NCBI GenBank assembly: GCA_963763755.1
Contig: CAVXQE010000004.1
Coordinates: 62,001 to 126,000, forward strand
Length of the DNA stretch: 64,000 nucleotides
Direction: 5' to 3'
From: Gaiellasilicea sp963763755
GTDB taxonomy: Bacteria; Actinomycetota; Thermoleophilia; Gaiellales; Gaiellaceae
Shown one piece after another: positions 1 through 8,445 of this stretch; positions within the stretch are counted from its first letter, which is position 1; every line of letters begins with the position of its first letter. A program made the translations under genes and the position numbers. The notes beneath the pieces are model-generated. The model made no database searches. It worked only from the letters and a program-made list of their open reading frames with translations, and was not told the DNA's origin.

Positions 1-102
1 CTCGTGTTCCGCTTCCTGACGATCGTGCCGACGCTCGTGCTGGGCATGGTCGCCGCGGCCGTCTGGCGGCGCATCTCGAAGAGCGCGCCTGCGACTGGCT
101 GA
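1..102 (+). CDS. C-terminal end of a membrane protein (partial)
   Basis: The window opens inside a reading frame that runs 33 residues to a TGA. The fragment has one hydrophobic stretch (residues about 4-21, containing FLTIVPTLVLGMVAA) followed by a basic tail (WRRISK), as at the cytoplasmic end of a last membrane helix. This would fit a lysylphosphatidylglycerol-synthase/UPF0104-type flippase tail, but the fragment is too short to name. Its stop is directly followed by a GTG, suggesting coupling to the YihY-type gene downstream. Confidence 0.5.
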   Translation, partial: LVFRFLTIVPTLVLGMVAAAVWRRISKSAPATG

Positions 103-1050
103 GTGGACGACGCCGCGTAGACCACGCCTCTGGCGGCGCATCCTCCGAGCGCTGGAGATCGCGGGAACGACCTATGTGCAGACGGCCGGTGGTCAGCGGG
201 CGGCGGCGATTTCGTACCGCGTCCTCTTCTCGCTCATCCCCTTCGTCGCGCTGCTCGTCTCCGTGCTCGAGCTCGTCCTGCCCGAGAGCGCGCAGCAAGA
301 TGTTGTTTCCTGGCTCGTGAGCGTCGCGTCACTGCCCGACGAGCTCTGCCCAGAGCGTGGACGCCGCGGTCAAAGATGCAGGGCCACCGGCGTCGGCCAC
401 GGGCGCCATCGCACTTGCCGCGCTGATCTGGGCGGCGAGCGGGATGATGGCGTCGGTGCGGTCGGCCTTCCAGGCGGTCTGGGGCAGCGCCGCCGACCGG
501 CCCTATCTGCGCGGCAAGTTGCTCGACTTCGTGCTCGTGCTCGGAGCCGGCGTGCTCGTCGTCTCTGCGTTCGGACTCTCGATCGTCGTCCAGGTCGTCA
601 CCGAGACGAGCAGCGAGATCGCGGAGGAGCTCGGCCGCGGGGAGTCCGCGACCGCCGGCCTCGGTGCGGTCGCGCAGCTCGCTGCCTCGCTCGCGCTCGC
701 CCTGCTCGCGTTCGGGTTTCTCTATCGCTTCGTCCCGCCGGTGGCTCCGACGCATCCGAGATGTCGTGCCGGGCGCGATCGTGGCGGCCGTCGGCGTGCA
801 TCTGGCCAGCGCGGGCTTCTCGATCTATCTGGCTCGCTTCGGCGGCTTCAACAACGTCTTCGGGCCGCTCGGCGCCATCCTCGCGTTCCTGCTGCTGGTG
901 TACGTCGTCGCCGCCATCCTGCTCCTGGGCGCGTGCGTGGTCGCTGCCTGGCCGGAAACCGCGATCGAGCCGGAGAACGAGGAGTCGGTGTCGCTCCGCA
1001 GCCGCCTCGTCAGCGCCGCACGCGGGCTCGTCGTTCGGGACCGCAACTAG
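103..1050 (+). CDS. YihY/BrkB family membrane protein, with two frame breaks
   Basis: Three consecutive frames join into one roughly 310-residue protein of the YihY/BrkB (formerly RNase BN) family, an inner-membrane family of unsettled function. The N-terminal frame carries the family block GGQRAAAISYRVLFSLIPF; the middle frame has membrane helices and the AVWG segment; the last frame has FGGFNNVFGPLGAILAFLL, the hallmark loop and helix of the family. Breaks fall near 345 and 745, and deleting one base at each restores the frame. The N-terminal frame is open upstream of the GTG at 176. The GTG at 103 abuts the preceding stop but needs one more indel to be in frame, so the start is uncertain. 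A second, intact family member lies at 3897-4823. Confidence 0.8.
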
Positions 1051-1154
1051 TCAGATGACCCAATCGGGTCACGGCGTGATGCAGGTCGATGCGTGAGAGT
1101 GGCTCCGGGTCCTGAGGGCGCCCCCGCGCCCCTTGCACCCCTCTCGAGCCTGCG

Positions 1155-1189
1155 TGAGGTGCCGGCCAGACCCCCAGGCCGGCACCTCA
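1155..1189. terminator. Strong hairpin between convergent genes
   Basis: A perfect 13-bp stem (TGAGGTGCCGGCC at 1155-1167 pairing with 1177-1189) closes a 9-nt loop of A and C residues. It lies between the YihY-type gene ending at 1050 and the RDD gene ending at 1195 on the other strand, so it can terminate both. There is no U-tract, as is common for high-GC actinobacterial terminators. Confidence 0.75.
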
Positions 1190-1194
1190 TGCGG

Positions 1195-2136
1195 TCACGT
1201 CGGCGGGACGGCGTCGTCGTAGACGACGACGGTTCCGGCGAGAAAGTCCGGTAGCCCTCGTCGCCGCGCGGTGAACAGCACGGGGATGAAGCCGGCGAAC
1301 AGCGGCACGATCGCGAGTACGAGCCCGACCATGCGGACCAGTGCTCGACCGATCGACGGCGGCTTGCCGTCGGGGCGGAGGACGCGCAACCGCAGTAGCC
1401 GCATTCCAGGTGTCTGCCCGGCCGCGCTCCAGAAGAGGACGAAGTACGCGCCGACGACCAGCAGCCAACCCGAGGCGAGAAGGACGCCGACGAGCCACTG
1501 CGGCCGAAGGCCTCCGACCAGCGACGCGACCAGAGAAGCGATCCCGACCATCGACGTGAAGAGGACGATCGCCAGAGCGGCGTCGGTCGCAAGCGCGATC
1601 GCGCGCGTCGCGACGCCGCCATAGAACGAAGCGCTCGGGTCGCGGGGGACGGCGCACGACGTGCTCGGCCCGGTCGTCGAGCCGCGCGGCGGACGCACGG
1701 ACGCCGCCGACGACCTCCTCCGCCAGCCCGGTGGTTTGTCTGGCGATCGCGTCCCGGAGTTCGGGGCTCGACGCGACGTGGCGCAGTACGAGTTGCGTCT
1801 CGTCGCTCGCGAGCACCCTGTCGGTGAGCTCGCGCGTTTGCGGCGTGGCGAGCGCGGCTGTCACGAGGCGCTCCAACTCGCCGCTCGTGGCGAGCTCGGA
1901 TGCGATCCGTTCGAGGACGCGGTGGCGGACGAGCGAGCGCGCGATCTCTTCCGGCAGCGAGCCGGCCAGCGCCCGGTCGACGACGCGGGCGATCTCGGGC
2001 GCCGAGAGAACCTCGTCTACGGCCTGCTCGATCGGCCCGCGCCAGGCCCGCGCGGCCGCCCGGGCGGGGAAGAACGCGGCGCGCCCCGCCGCGTCGGCCA
2101 GCCCGGAGCGGGGTTCGTCGGCGTTGGCAGTTACGT
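1195..2136 (-). CDS. RDD-domain membrane protein with N-terminal helical region, one frame break
   Basis: The C-terminal frame (about 1195-1680) is an RDD domain: FYGGVATRAIALATDAAL with the Arg and Asp of the RDD motif, three hydrophobic helices, and the loop GQTPGMRLLRLRVLRPDG followed by the conserved acidic end DFLAGTVVVYDD. The upstream frame supplies a roughly 150-residue amphipathic helical region with repeated ELA/LVTAAL/RVLAS patterns and no membrane segment, possibly an intracellular coiled domain. One indel near 1665 joins the two. RDD proteins are integral membrane proteins, some reported to act as Na+/H+ or solute transporters. The gene follows the 71-aa membrane gene with essentially no gap; no ATG/GTG/TTG fits in the first codons, so the start is uncertain. 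Confidence 0.7.
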
Positions 2137-2346
2137 GGCGTCTCCGAGCGAGTCGTACCGTCTCTTGTTTCGTCGGTCGACGATCCAGCCGACGGCGAGG
2201 AAGATCGCGGACAAGAAGAGGAACATCCCGAAGAATCCCCAGCGGGCCCATGCGGTCTCGATCAGCAGGAACACCAAAAGTCCCGCGATCGCGCACGCGA
2301 TCGCGCCGCCGATGAACATCAGCCAGAACTTTCCGCCAAGCTCCAT
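2131..2346 (-). CDS. Small two-helix membrane protein (71 aa)
   Basis: ATG at 2346 is preceded by a good ribosome-binding site (AAAGGA, six bases upstream), which favours it over longer starts. The product has two predicted membrane helices: residues about 7-25 (FWLMFIGGAIACAIAGLLV) and about 33-50 (FFGMFLFLSAIFLAVGWIV). A basic, Arg/Lys-rich cytoplasmic tail (DRRNKRRYDSLG) ends it. I do not recognise a named family. It lies between the DUF6325 gene (14-base gap) and the RDD gene, apparently one operon. The DUF6325 gene at 13515 is likewise followed by a small membrane protein, which suggests a recurring pairing. Confidence 0.7.
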   Translation of the reverse strand: MELGGKFWLMFIGGAIACAIAGLLVFLLIETAWARWGFFGMFLFLSAIFLAVGWIVDRRNKRRYDSLGDAT

Positions 2347-2360
2347 GTCGTTCCTTTCGT

Positions 2361-2882
2361 TCAGGTTTCTCTGTCGTCTGCGAAGGGCCCGGCGACGAAC
2401 TTGCCACCCGCCTCCATGATCTGTGTCGGCTCGACCCACTCGTTGAACATCTCGAAGCCGTTCGCACGAGACACGGCCGCAAGCAAGGGCGATGCCCAGA
2501 TGTGCTCGAACAATACGACGACGGCGGTCGTCTCCTTGGGAAGGAATTGCTCGAGCCGGAAGGCGTCCTCCTCGTCGAAGAGGTGGCCGTCCATCAATTC
2601 GGCCATCCCCGCCATGGCGCCGCGCTCAACACCTGCCAACCCTTCTCTCGCGAAACCGGCGAGCATCCCCATCGTCTCTCCGAAAGCCGCAGCTTCTTCC
2701 CAGTTGAGATCGCTCGTGACCATGTGGGCGATGGCGCCCTCGCTGTCCTTGCGCACCATCAGCAGGTCGAGGATCCGGACGACTCGCTCCCGCTTCAATC
2801 GCTCGAGCTCTGGCCAGATCTCGCCGCGGAAGCGGTTGCCGTCGAAAGCGACAACAAGCATCTGTACGGGGCCGAACGCCAT
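2361..2882 (-). CDS. DUF6325 family protein
   Basis: This 173-residue soluble protein matches the pattern of the actinobacterial DUF6325 (DUF1269-like) family, whose function is unknown: MLVVAFDGNRFRGEI at the start, RILDLLMVRKDSEG near residue 40, a long variable acidic centre, and ALLVWE-like strand VVVLFEHIWASPL near residue 120. A paralogue is encoded at 13515-14015. It heads a leftward operon with a small membrane protein and an RDD protein, and is divergent from a PAS-LuxR regulator whose start lies only 29 bp away. A partial copy of the phased operator lies 100 bp upstream (2983-3001). Members often sit beside membrane proteins, so a membrane-stress accessory role is conceivable but unproven. 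Confidence 0.8.
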   Translation of the reverse strand: MAFGPVQMLVVAFDGNRFRGEIWPELERLKRERVVRILDLLMVRKDSEGAIAHMVTSDLNWEEAAAFGETMGMLAGFAREGLAGVERGAMAGMAELMDGHLFDEEDAFRLEQFLPKETTAVVVLFEHIWASPLLAAVSRANGFEMFNEWVEPTQIMEAGGKFVAGPFADDRET

Positions 2883-2911
2883 GGGTCGATTTTGCGTTCA
2901 GCGGAGGCCTG

Positions 2912-3616
2912 ATGTCGTCGTCCAAAGCGGGTGAACGGCGAGAGGAGGCTGCCGCCCCCGCCGGACTTCACTTCTGGTCGCGATCATCCACCCTGGGTGA
3001 TTCTTCGACGCCGCTCCTGGCCGATGATGCACCCGTTGTGGCTGACAGCACCGACGAGCTCCGCCGTCTCGCCCCTGATCTCGCCCCTTCGATCGCGAAG
3101 CTGACGGTCCCTGCGTACATCCTCGATCGCAGCGGCACGGTTCGCTGGATCAACGAGGCCGGAATCGCCCAGTTCGGCGATCTCCGCGGCCGAGAAATCG
3201 GCCAGATCGTCGACCGTGAGTTCGCGACACTCGCGCGACAGGAGTTCGCGGCGAAGGTGCTCGGAACGGTCGAAGCCACCGAAGCGACCGTGACGGTCCG
3301 GACCGCGGACGGTCGGCGCGTCTCGGTCGACATCAGCTCGGCGCAGCTGATCCGCCACGGCTCGATCGTCGGGGTGTTCGGGCTCGCCGACCCGACGCAC
3401 GAACCGCCACCGGTGGGCGAGTCAGCCAACCTCACGCCGCGGCAGACGACCGTCCTTCGTCAGCTGGCAGCCGGAAAGTCGACCGGGGACATTGCAGCGG
3501 CTCTGGGCATCTCGACCGAGACCGTGCGGAATCACGTGCGGGGCATCACCGCCCGCTTGGGTGTCCACAGCCGCCTCGAGGCGGTTATCAAAGCCCACGA
3601 GCTCGGGCTCGCCTGA
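2912..3616 (+). CDS. PAS domain LuxR-type transcriptional regulator
   Basis: A cytoplasmic sensor-regulator of 234 residues. Residues about 62-165 form a PAS domain (VPAYILDRSGTVRWINEAG, then DLRGREIGQIVD). Residues about 172-232 form a GerE/LuxR helix-turn-helix (LTPRQTTVLRQLAAGKS, then the recognition helix STETVRNHVRGI). No receiver domain is present, so the PAS domain probably senses a small ligand or redox state directly. GGAGG four bases before the ATG at 2912 supports that start. An in-frame GTG at 3038 would place the operator-like element at 2983-3001 upstream of the gene instead of inside it, and residues 1-42 look poorly conserved, so the later start deserves attention. A close paralogue is at 19333-19947. 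Confidence 0.85.
   Translation: MSSSKAGERREEAAAPAGLHFWSRSSTLGDSSTPLLADDAPVVADSTDELRRLAPDLAPSIAKLTVPAYILDRSGTVRWINEAGIAQFGDLRGREIGQIVDREFATLARQEFAAKVLGTVEATEATVTVRTADGRRVSVDISSAQLIRHGSIVGVFGLADPTHEPPPVGESANLTPRQTTVLRQLAAGKSTGDIAAALGISTETVRNHVRGITARLGVHSRLEAVIKAHELGLA
2983..3001. promoter_or_regulatory. Partial copy of the phased TTCACCC/GGGTGAA operator
   Basis: ATCATCC (2983-2989), 5-bp spacer, GGGTGAT (2995-3001): five of seven and six of seven matches to the half-sites found at 3814, 8399, 10169, 10718 and 14234, with the same spacing. No third half-site is in register. It lies inside the coding region if the PAS-LuxR gene starts at 2912, or between the divergent genes if it starts at 3038. 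Confidence 0.4.
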
Positions 3617-3727
3617 GCTCCCTATTAGACCCATCTGTGTCATTAACGCCGCGTGGATTGCAGGGCACTGTGGCGCGGGGGAATCGAAGGGAGGGCCGCC
3701 CCCCTTCGCGCCCCGCTTTGCCTAGTT

Positions 3728-3772
3728 GGAGGTGTCCGGCCCGACTCCACGGCTCGGGGCGGGCACCTCTAT
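3728..3772 (+). terminator. Imperfect hairpin after the PAS-LuxR gene
   Basis: GGAGGTGTCCGGCCC near 3728-3742 can pair imperfectly with GGGCGGGCACCTC near 3757-3770, leaving a loop of about 15 bases. The stem resembles the hairpin at 1155-1189 in sequence (AGGTG...CACCT). It is followed by the operator at 3814, so it probably separates two transcription units. Confidence 0.45.
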
Positions 3773-3813
3773 GGGCTGATTCGCGATCTGGGGCTCGGCC
3801 GGCGTCTCGCCCG

Positions 3814-3844
3814 CTCACCCAGGGTGGGTGAAGCCTTGTCACCC
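3814..3844. promoter_or_regulatory. Phased operator A upstream of the second YihY-type gene
   Basis: Three 7-bp half-sites separated by exactly 5 bp: CTCACCC (3814-3820), GGGTGAA (3826-3832), GTCACCC (3838-3844). The middle one is inverted relative to the outer two. It ends about 46-52 bp before the start of the YihY-type gene. Four other sites in the window share this geometry; the DNA-binding protein is not known. Confidence 0.65.
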
Positions 3845-3896
3845 CACCCCGTAGGACGGTGACTCCCTACCGGTCGAAAGGAGCCAACGCATCTCC

Positions 3897-4823
3897 TTGA
3901 GCGCGCCGGGCCAGGACGAAGGGCCGCCGCCGGGGTCGCGGCTGATGCGGGCGCGAGATCAGGCGCGCCGTGTCGGCGACTGGGCGGGCGAGCGGGTACC
4001 GGGCGCCGATCTCGTCGCTGCTGCGCTCGAGCGTGAGCGAATGGCTGCCGCGGGGCTGCTCGCGGGAGGGCTCGCGTACAGGCTGTTCTTCTGGTTCGTG
4101 CCGCTCGGTCTGGTCTTCGCGTCCGTGCTGAGCTTCTGGGTCGACGCGGACCGCGTCGCGGCTCAGGATGCGGCACGCCACTTCGGGATCAGCGCCGCCG
4201 CGACCCAGTCCGCCATGAGCGCGATCGCAGAGGAGCACCACGCTCGCTGGTACTTCCTGCTCGCCGGGCTCGTCCTCCTCGTCTGGTTCGGCATCGGCGT
4301 CGTCCGCGCGCTCAACGTTGCGCACTCGGTGGCCTGGAGTCTCCGCCCTGAGAAGCTTCGCCGGCCCCTGATCGCAGGTCTCGCGTTCTCAGGGATCGTC
4401 ACGACGCTGATCGTCGTGTCGGCCTCGACCCAGTACCTGCGTGAGCAGTACGGCGGCACAGGGCTCTGGCTGACCGTGTCCCTCTTCGTCTTCTATCTCG
4501 TGGCTGTGCTGTGGATCATGGACAAGCTCCCGCACCGAAGCACGTCGTGGCGCGATCTGCTTCCCGGAGCGGTGCTCGTGGCGCTCGGCACGGAGGTGAT
4601 TCACATCGTGGTCGTGCTCTACCTCGTGCCGAAGCTCGGCCACTCATCGGAGCTCTACGGCGCGCTCGGCACGGCGACCGTGATCCTGCTCTGGCTCTAC
4701 CTGCTCGCAAGGCTCGTCGTCGCAGCCGCCTTCCTCAACGCCGCTCTCTGGGACCACCGCACTCAAGGGCGGCCCCTGACCCGATCGCGTCGCCGAAGAC
4801 CACTGTCGCCCAGTCGTTCTTGA
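3897..4823 (+). CDS. YihY/BrkB family membrane protein
   Basis: A 308-residue membrane protein of the YihY/BrkB family. After a roughly 45-residue basic cytoplasmic segment come about six predicted helices, including GLAYRLFFWFVPLGLVFAS, WYFLLAGLVLLVWFGIG and the terminal ATVILLWLYLLARLVVAAAF. The family loop before the penultimate helix is present as LGHSSELYGALG. The start is debatable: AAAGGAG at 3876-3882 is ideally spaced to an in-frame ATC at 3891 and lies 14 bases from the TTG at 3897. Operator A (3814-3844) lies directly upstream, suggesting membership of the local regulon. The Arg/Ser-rich tail overlaps the end of the convergent HAD gene and may be longer than natural. Confidence 0.85.
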   Translation: MSAPGQDEGPPPGSRLMRARDQARRVGDWAGERVPGADLVAAALERERMAAAGLLAGGLAYRLFFWFVPLGLVFASVLSFWVDADRVAAQDAARHFGISAAATQSAMSAIAEEHHARWYFLLAGLVLLVWFGIGVVRALNVAHSVAWSLRPEKLRRPLIAGLAFSGIVTTLIVVSASTQYLREQYGGTGLWLTVSLFVFYLVAVLWIMDKLPHRSTSWRDLLPGAVLVALGTEVIHIVVVLYLVPKLGHSSELYGALGTATVILLWLYLLARLVVAAAFLNAALWDHRTQGRPLTRSRRRRPLSPSRS

Positions 4824-5704
4824 CGCTGACCACCGTCCAGCCCTTCGCCTCCGCCCGCTCCAGCGAAGCCTCTGCGCCGGCGTGTAGTCGAACTCCCGGT
4901 CGGCGTCGTCGTGGAGGACGAGCAGGCGGAGGAACGGCTTGTCGGCGTGCTGCGCGAAGTCGAGCATCGGAATGTCGCCGTTCGAGTTGCCTGCGGCGAG
5001 GAGCGGTCGGCGGCCGACGCGGCTCCAGATCCGGATCGGCTTCTCCGGGCCGTCGTCGAGGACGTCGGCCTCCGGCTTGCGCATGATCGTGCCGCCTCGG
5101 TCGTCGCTCGTGTAGTCGAGCGCGGTCGAGCTGCCGATGACCCGGTCGCGCGGAATGCCGTACATCTCGTCGCTGATCGGCCGCATGAAGTCGCGGCCGC
5201 CGCCCGAGGCGATGTAGTTCGCGAACCCGTTCGCCTCCAGGTACTGCAAGAGCTCGACCATCGGTGCGTACGCGCACTCCAGATAGGCCCGGTCGAGAGT
5301 CGGATGCCGGCCGGTATGCAGGAACGAGTGCGCCTGCGCCTCGAAGTCGTCGACGCTGATGCCGGCGTGGGCGGCGATCACGCCCCCCAGGAGCGTGCGC
5401 ACGTTGGTGTCGTTGCCGGCGTAGTGCTCCTCGAGCACCGTTCCGAACCAGCCGAAGTCCCGCTCGTATGCCGCCTGCCACGGCTGCTTCGTGCGGAGCG
5501 CCGGGTCGGCCTCCGCCATCTCGTGGAGCCGGCGCAGGATGAAGTCGGCCTGAATCGGCATCGGCTTCTCGCACCACAACGTGCCGTCGTTGTCGAAGAC
5601 CGCAACGCGTTCCTCGGCCGGAACGTGCGGCCGCGGCCTCGACGAACTCGACGATCGCCTTCTTCGCGTCGCCGTCGTTCCACGATGGCGAGCTGCTGTT
5701 CCAT
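4735..5704 (-). CDS. HAD-superfamily phosphatase, two frame breaks
   Basis: A haloacid-dehalogenase-type phosphatase of about 320 residues, of the phosphoserine-phosphatase-like group. Motif I is VAVFDNDGTLWCEKPM with the nucleophile Asp, motif II is the Ser in NYIASGGGRDFMR, and motif IV is GNSNGDIPML. The N-terminal piece WNDGDAKKAIVEFVEAA is typical of these proteins and is joined to motif I by an indel near 5640; a second break near 4870 restores the C-terminal block AKGWTVVSVKNDWATVV. It is the last gene of a leftward cassette with the sulfatase and its activating enzyme. The likely role is phosphoester hydrolysis linked to the sulfatase substrate or export, but this is inference. Confidence 0.75.
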
Positions 5705-5712
5705 CGCGCGTC

Positions 5713-7254
5713 TCAGTGACCGACGGCGAGCGCCGCCTCGAGCTTCTCGACCACCTGGTCGATCGTGAAGCTCGCCGCCTTCTGCCGCGGCGGGAACTCC
5801 TTGAACGTCTCGAGGAACTGGGTGACGATCGCCGTCGCGGCCAGCGCGATGTAGTCGTTGTCGATGAACCAGTCGTAGTACGTGTTCGAGGTCATGTCGG
5901 CGCGCTCGAACGGATCGGTGCGCAGGTTGAACAGCTTCGGGACGCGCAGCGCCACGAACGGCTCGGCCCAGATCCGCATCGTTCCCTGCACCCGCTGCTC
6001 CATGAAGACGACCTTCCAGTTGTCGAACCGGAGCGCGAGCACGTCGCCGTCGTCGGAGAAGTAGACGAATCCCGGCCGCGGGCTCTTGTCCGCCTCGCCG
6101 GTCAGGTACGGCAGCAGGTTGTAGCCGTCGATGTGCACCTTGAAGGTCGTGTCGCCGATCTGGTGGCCGGCCTTCAGCTTCTCGACGATGTCCGGCTCGC
6201 CGGCGGCGGCGAGGAACGTCGGCAGCCAGTCGTGGTGCTGGACGATCTCGTTCGAGACCGAGCCCGCCGCGATCTTCCCGGGCCAGCGGATCATCTCCGG
6301 CACGCGGAACGCGCCTTCCCAGTTCGTGTTCTTCTCGCTCCGGAACGGGGTCATGCCGCCGTCCGGCCACGTGTTCATGTGCGGCCCGTTGTCGGTCGAG
6401 TAGACGACGATCGTGTTCGTCGGCGATCCCGAGCTCGTCGAGCTTGTCGAGCAGCGCGCCGACGAGCTTGTCGTGGTCGATCATCGTGTCGTGGTAGGGC
6501 GACTGCCAGCGGCCCGCCTGCCCGAGGCTCTCCGGCTTCGGTGTGCGTCCGCAGGTGCATGTGCGTCGTGTTGAGCCAGACGAAGAACGGCGTCCCGGCG
6601 GTGGCCTGCCGCTCGATGAAGTCGAGCCGCGTGCTCGAGCACCTCGTCGTCGATCGTCTCCATCCGCTTCTTCGTCAGCGGGCCCGTGTCCTCGATCCGC
6701 TGCTTGCCGACACGGCCGAAGCGGCCGTCCTCGGTGTCGTCGTCCTCGTCCGTCGCCCAGGAGTGGATGACGCCGCGCGGCCCGAAGCGCTCGTGGAAGT
6801 GCGGGAAGTCGTCGGCCGGCGGCCAGTTCGGCAGCTCCGGCTCCTCCTCCGCGTTCAGGTGGTAGAGGTTGCCGAAGAACTCGTCGAAGCCGTGCACCGT
6901 CGGCAGGTACTTGTTCAGGTCGCCGAGATGGTTCTTGCCGAACTGCCCGGTCGCGTAGCCGAGCGGCTTCAGCAGCTCGGCGATCGTCACGTCCTCGGCC
7001 TGGAGGCCGACGTCCATGCCGGGGACGCCGACCTTGCTGAGGCCGGTGCGGTAGACGCTCTGGCCGGTGATGAACGACGACCGCCCCGCCGTGCAGCTCT
7101 GCTCGCCGTACGAGTCGGTGAAGCGCATCCCCTCGTCGGCGATCCGGTCGATGTTCGGCGTCCGGTAGCCCATCAGGCCGTCGCTGTAGCAACTGAGGTT
7201 GGTGATCCCGATGTCGTCGCCCCAGATCACGAGGATGTTCGGCTTGTCCGGCAT
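5713..7254 (-). CDS. Arylsulfatase (formylglycine type), three frame breaks
   Basis: A type I sulfatase of about 513 residues that hydrolyses sulfate esters. N-terminal metal ligands are in NILVIWGDDIG. The residue converted to formylglycine is the Cys of SCTAGRSSFITGQ, a C-x-A-G-R variant of the usual C-x-P/A-S-R motif. Further active-site residues lie in GQFGKNHLGD and, in the C-terminal piece, GGMTPFRSEKNTNWEGAFRVP. Breaks lie near 6630, 6545 and 6420; each side aligns with the same family. No signal peptide is visible, so it probably works in the cytoplasm. Its ATG overlaps the TGA of the preceding formylglycine-generating enzyme gene by one base, indicating translational coupling of enzyme and activator. 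Confidence 0.85.
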
Positions 7255-8256
7255 CAGTTCGTCTCTCCTTCGTTCGCGGGGGCAGTCGTACGGACGACGC
7301 AGCGGAAGCCGAGATGCGCCATCGAGGTGTCGATCATCTGCGCCTGACGCGCGGCGGGCCGGTAGCGCAGGCAGTAGTTGGGCGCGCAGAGGTGCGACCC
7401 GCCCTTGATCACCCGGCGAGGGAACTTCTCCCCCGGCTGACCGAGCAGGTGGCTGGCGTCAGGCGACGTCACGCGCGGGTTGTGCGGCACGCAGCACGGG
7501 CTCGAGACCTCGTCGGGGTGACGGGTGGTGTACCAGTCCGACGTCCACTCCCAGACGTTCCCTGTCATGTCGTAGAGGCCATAGCCGTTCGGCGGAAAGC
7601 TGCCGACCGGTGAGGTCCCCTCGAAGCCGTCGAGCTTCAGGTTCTGCCACGGGAACTCGCCCTGCCACGTGTTCGCCATCGGCGTGTTGTCCGGCATGTG
7701 GTCGTCGCCCCAGGCGAAGGCGGCGCCCTCGAGACCGCCACGCGCCGCGAGCTCCCACTCGGCCTCGGTCGGCAGCTCCTTGCCGGCCCAGGTCGCGTAG
7801 GCCTCGACGTCCTCGCAGGCGACGTGGACGACGGGATGGTGGTCGCGGCCGTTGATCGTCGTGCCGCGCCCACCAGGGTGCTTCCAGCTCGCGCCGGGCA
7901 CGTACTCCCACCAGTTGTGGTAGTCGTCGAGCCTCACAGGGCCGGCTGTCTTCCGAAAGACGAGTGCGCCCGGGACGAGCAGCTCGGGGTCCGCGTCCGG
8001 GATAGTCCTCCGGGTCGAGCGGACGCTCCGCCACCGTCACGTACTTGGTCTCGCGCACGAAGCGCCGGAAGTCGGCCGCCGTGACCGGATGCTCGTCCAT
8101 CCAGAACCCGTCTACCGCGACACGATGGACCGGGCGCTCCTCGGGATAGAAGTCCTCCGACCCCATCGCGAAGGTCGCACCAGGGATCCAGCGCATGCCT
8201 TCGGCGGGCGCCGGGCCAGGGACATCCTTCGACTCGCTCGGAACTGTCTCGATCAT
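7254..8256 (-). CDS. Formylglycine-generating enzyme family protein, one frame break
   Basis: SUMF1/FGE-family protein of about 333 residues that would oxidise the sulfatase active-site Cys to formylglycine. The start has RWIPGATFAMGSEDFYPEE and the family-typical VDGFWMDEHPVTAADFRRFV. The centre has LPTEAEWELAARGG and YGLYDMTGNVWEWTSDWY. The C-terminal GGSHLCAPNYCLRYRPAAR keeps both catalytic cysteines in the C-x4-C spacing of true FGEs, arguing against a mere FGE-fold homologue. One break near 8000 joins the two parts. It is the first gene of the cassette and directly precedes the sulfatase. Its upstream region (8257-8445) is shared with the divergent SulP gene and contains operator B. Confidence 0.88.
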
Positions 8257-8398
8257 TGCAGGCTAGTCGCGTGCCAATGCTGCCGCCAGATGTGCCTCGA
8301 CGTCGAGGTATGCGTGCCACGCCGGGAGAACGTGCTCGAGGCTGCGGCTGCGCGGGGCAAGTGCTCGGTCAACTCGGTGGAGAGGCTCGCCCAAGGGC

Positions 8399-8429
8399 GG
8401 GTGAAGGTGCTTCACCCATCGGGGGTGAT
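8399..8429. promoter_or_regulatory. Phased operator B upstream of the SulP gene
   Basis: GGGTGAA (8399-8405), TTCACCC (8411-8417) and GGGTGAT (8423-8429), each separated by 5 bp. A fourth, looser half-site CTCGCCC (8386-8392) lies 6 bp further left. It ends 16 bp before the likely SulP start at 8446 and lies 142 bp from the start of the divergent formylglycine-generating-enzyme gene. Confidence 0.65.
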
Positions 8430-8445
8430 GCCCCTTCGTTCTCCG

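Noticed and set aside
1056..1071. Palindrome TGACCC-AATC-GGGTCA after the first YihY-type gene
   Set aside because: It resembles the phased operator, but the base order (GGGTCA, not GGGTGA) and the 4-bp spacer differ, and it lies between convergent genes with no promoter to serve.
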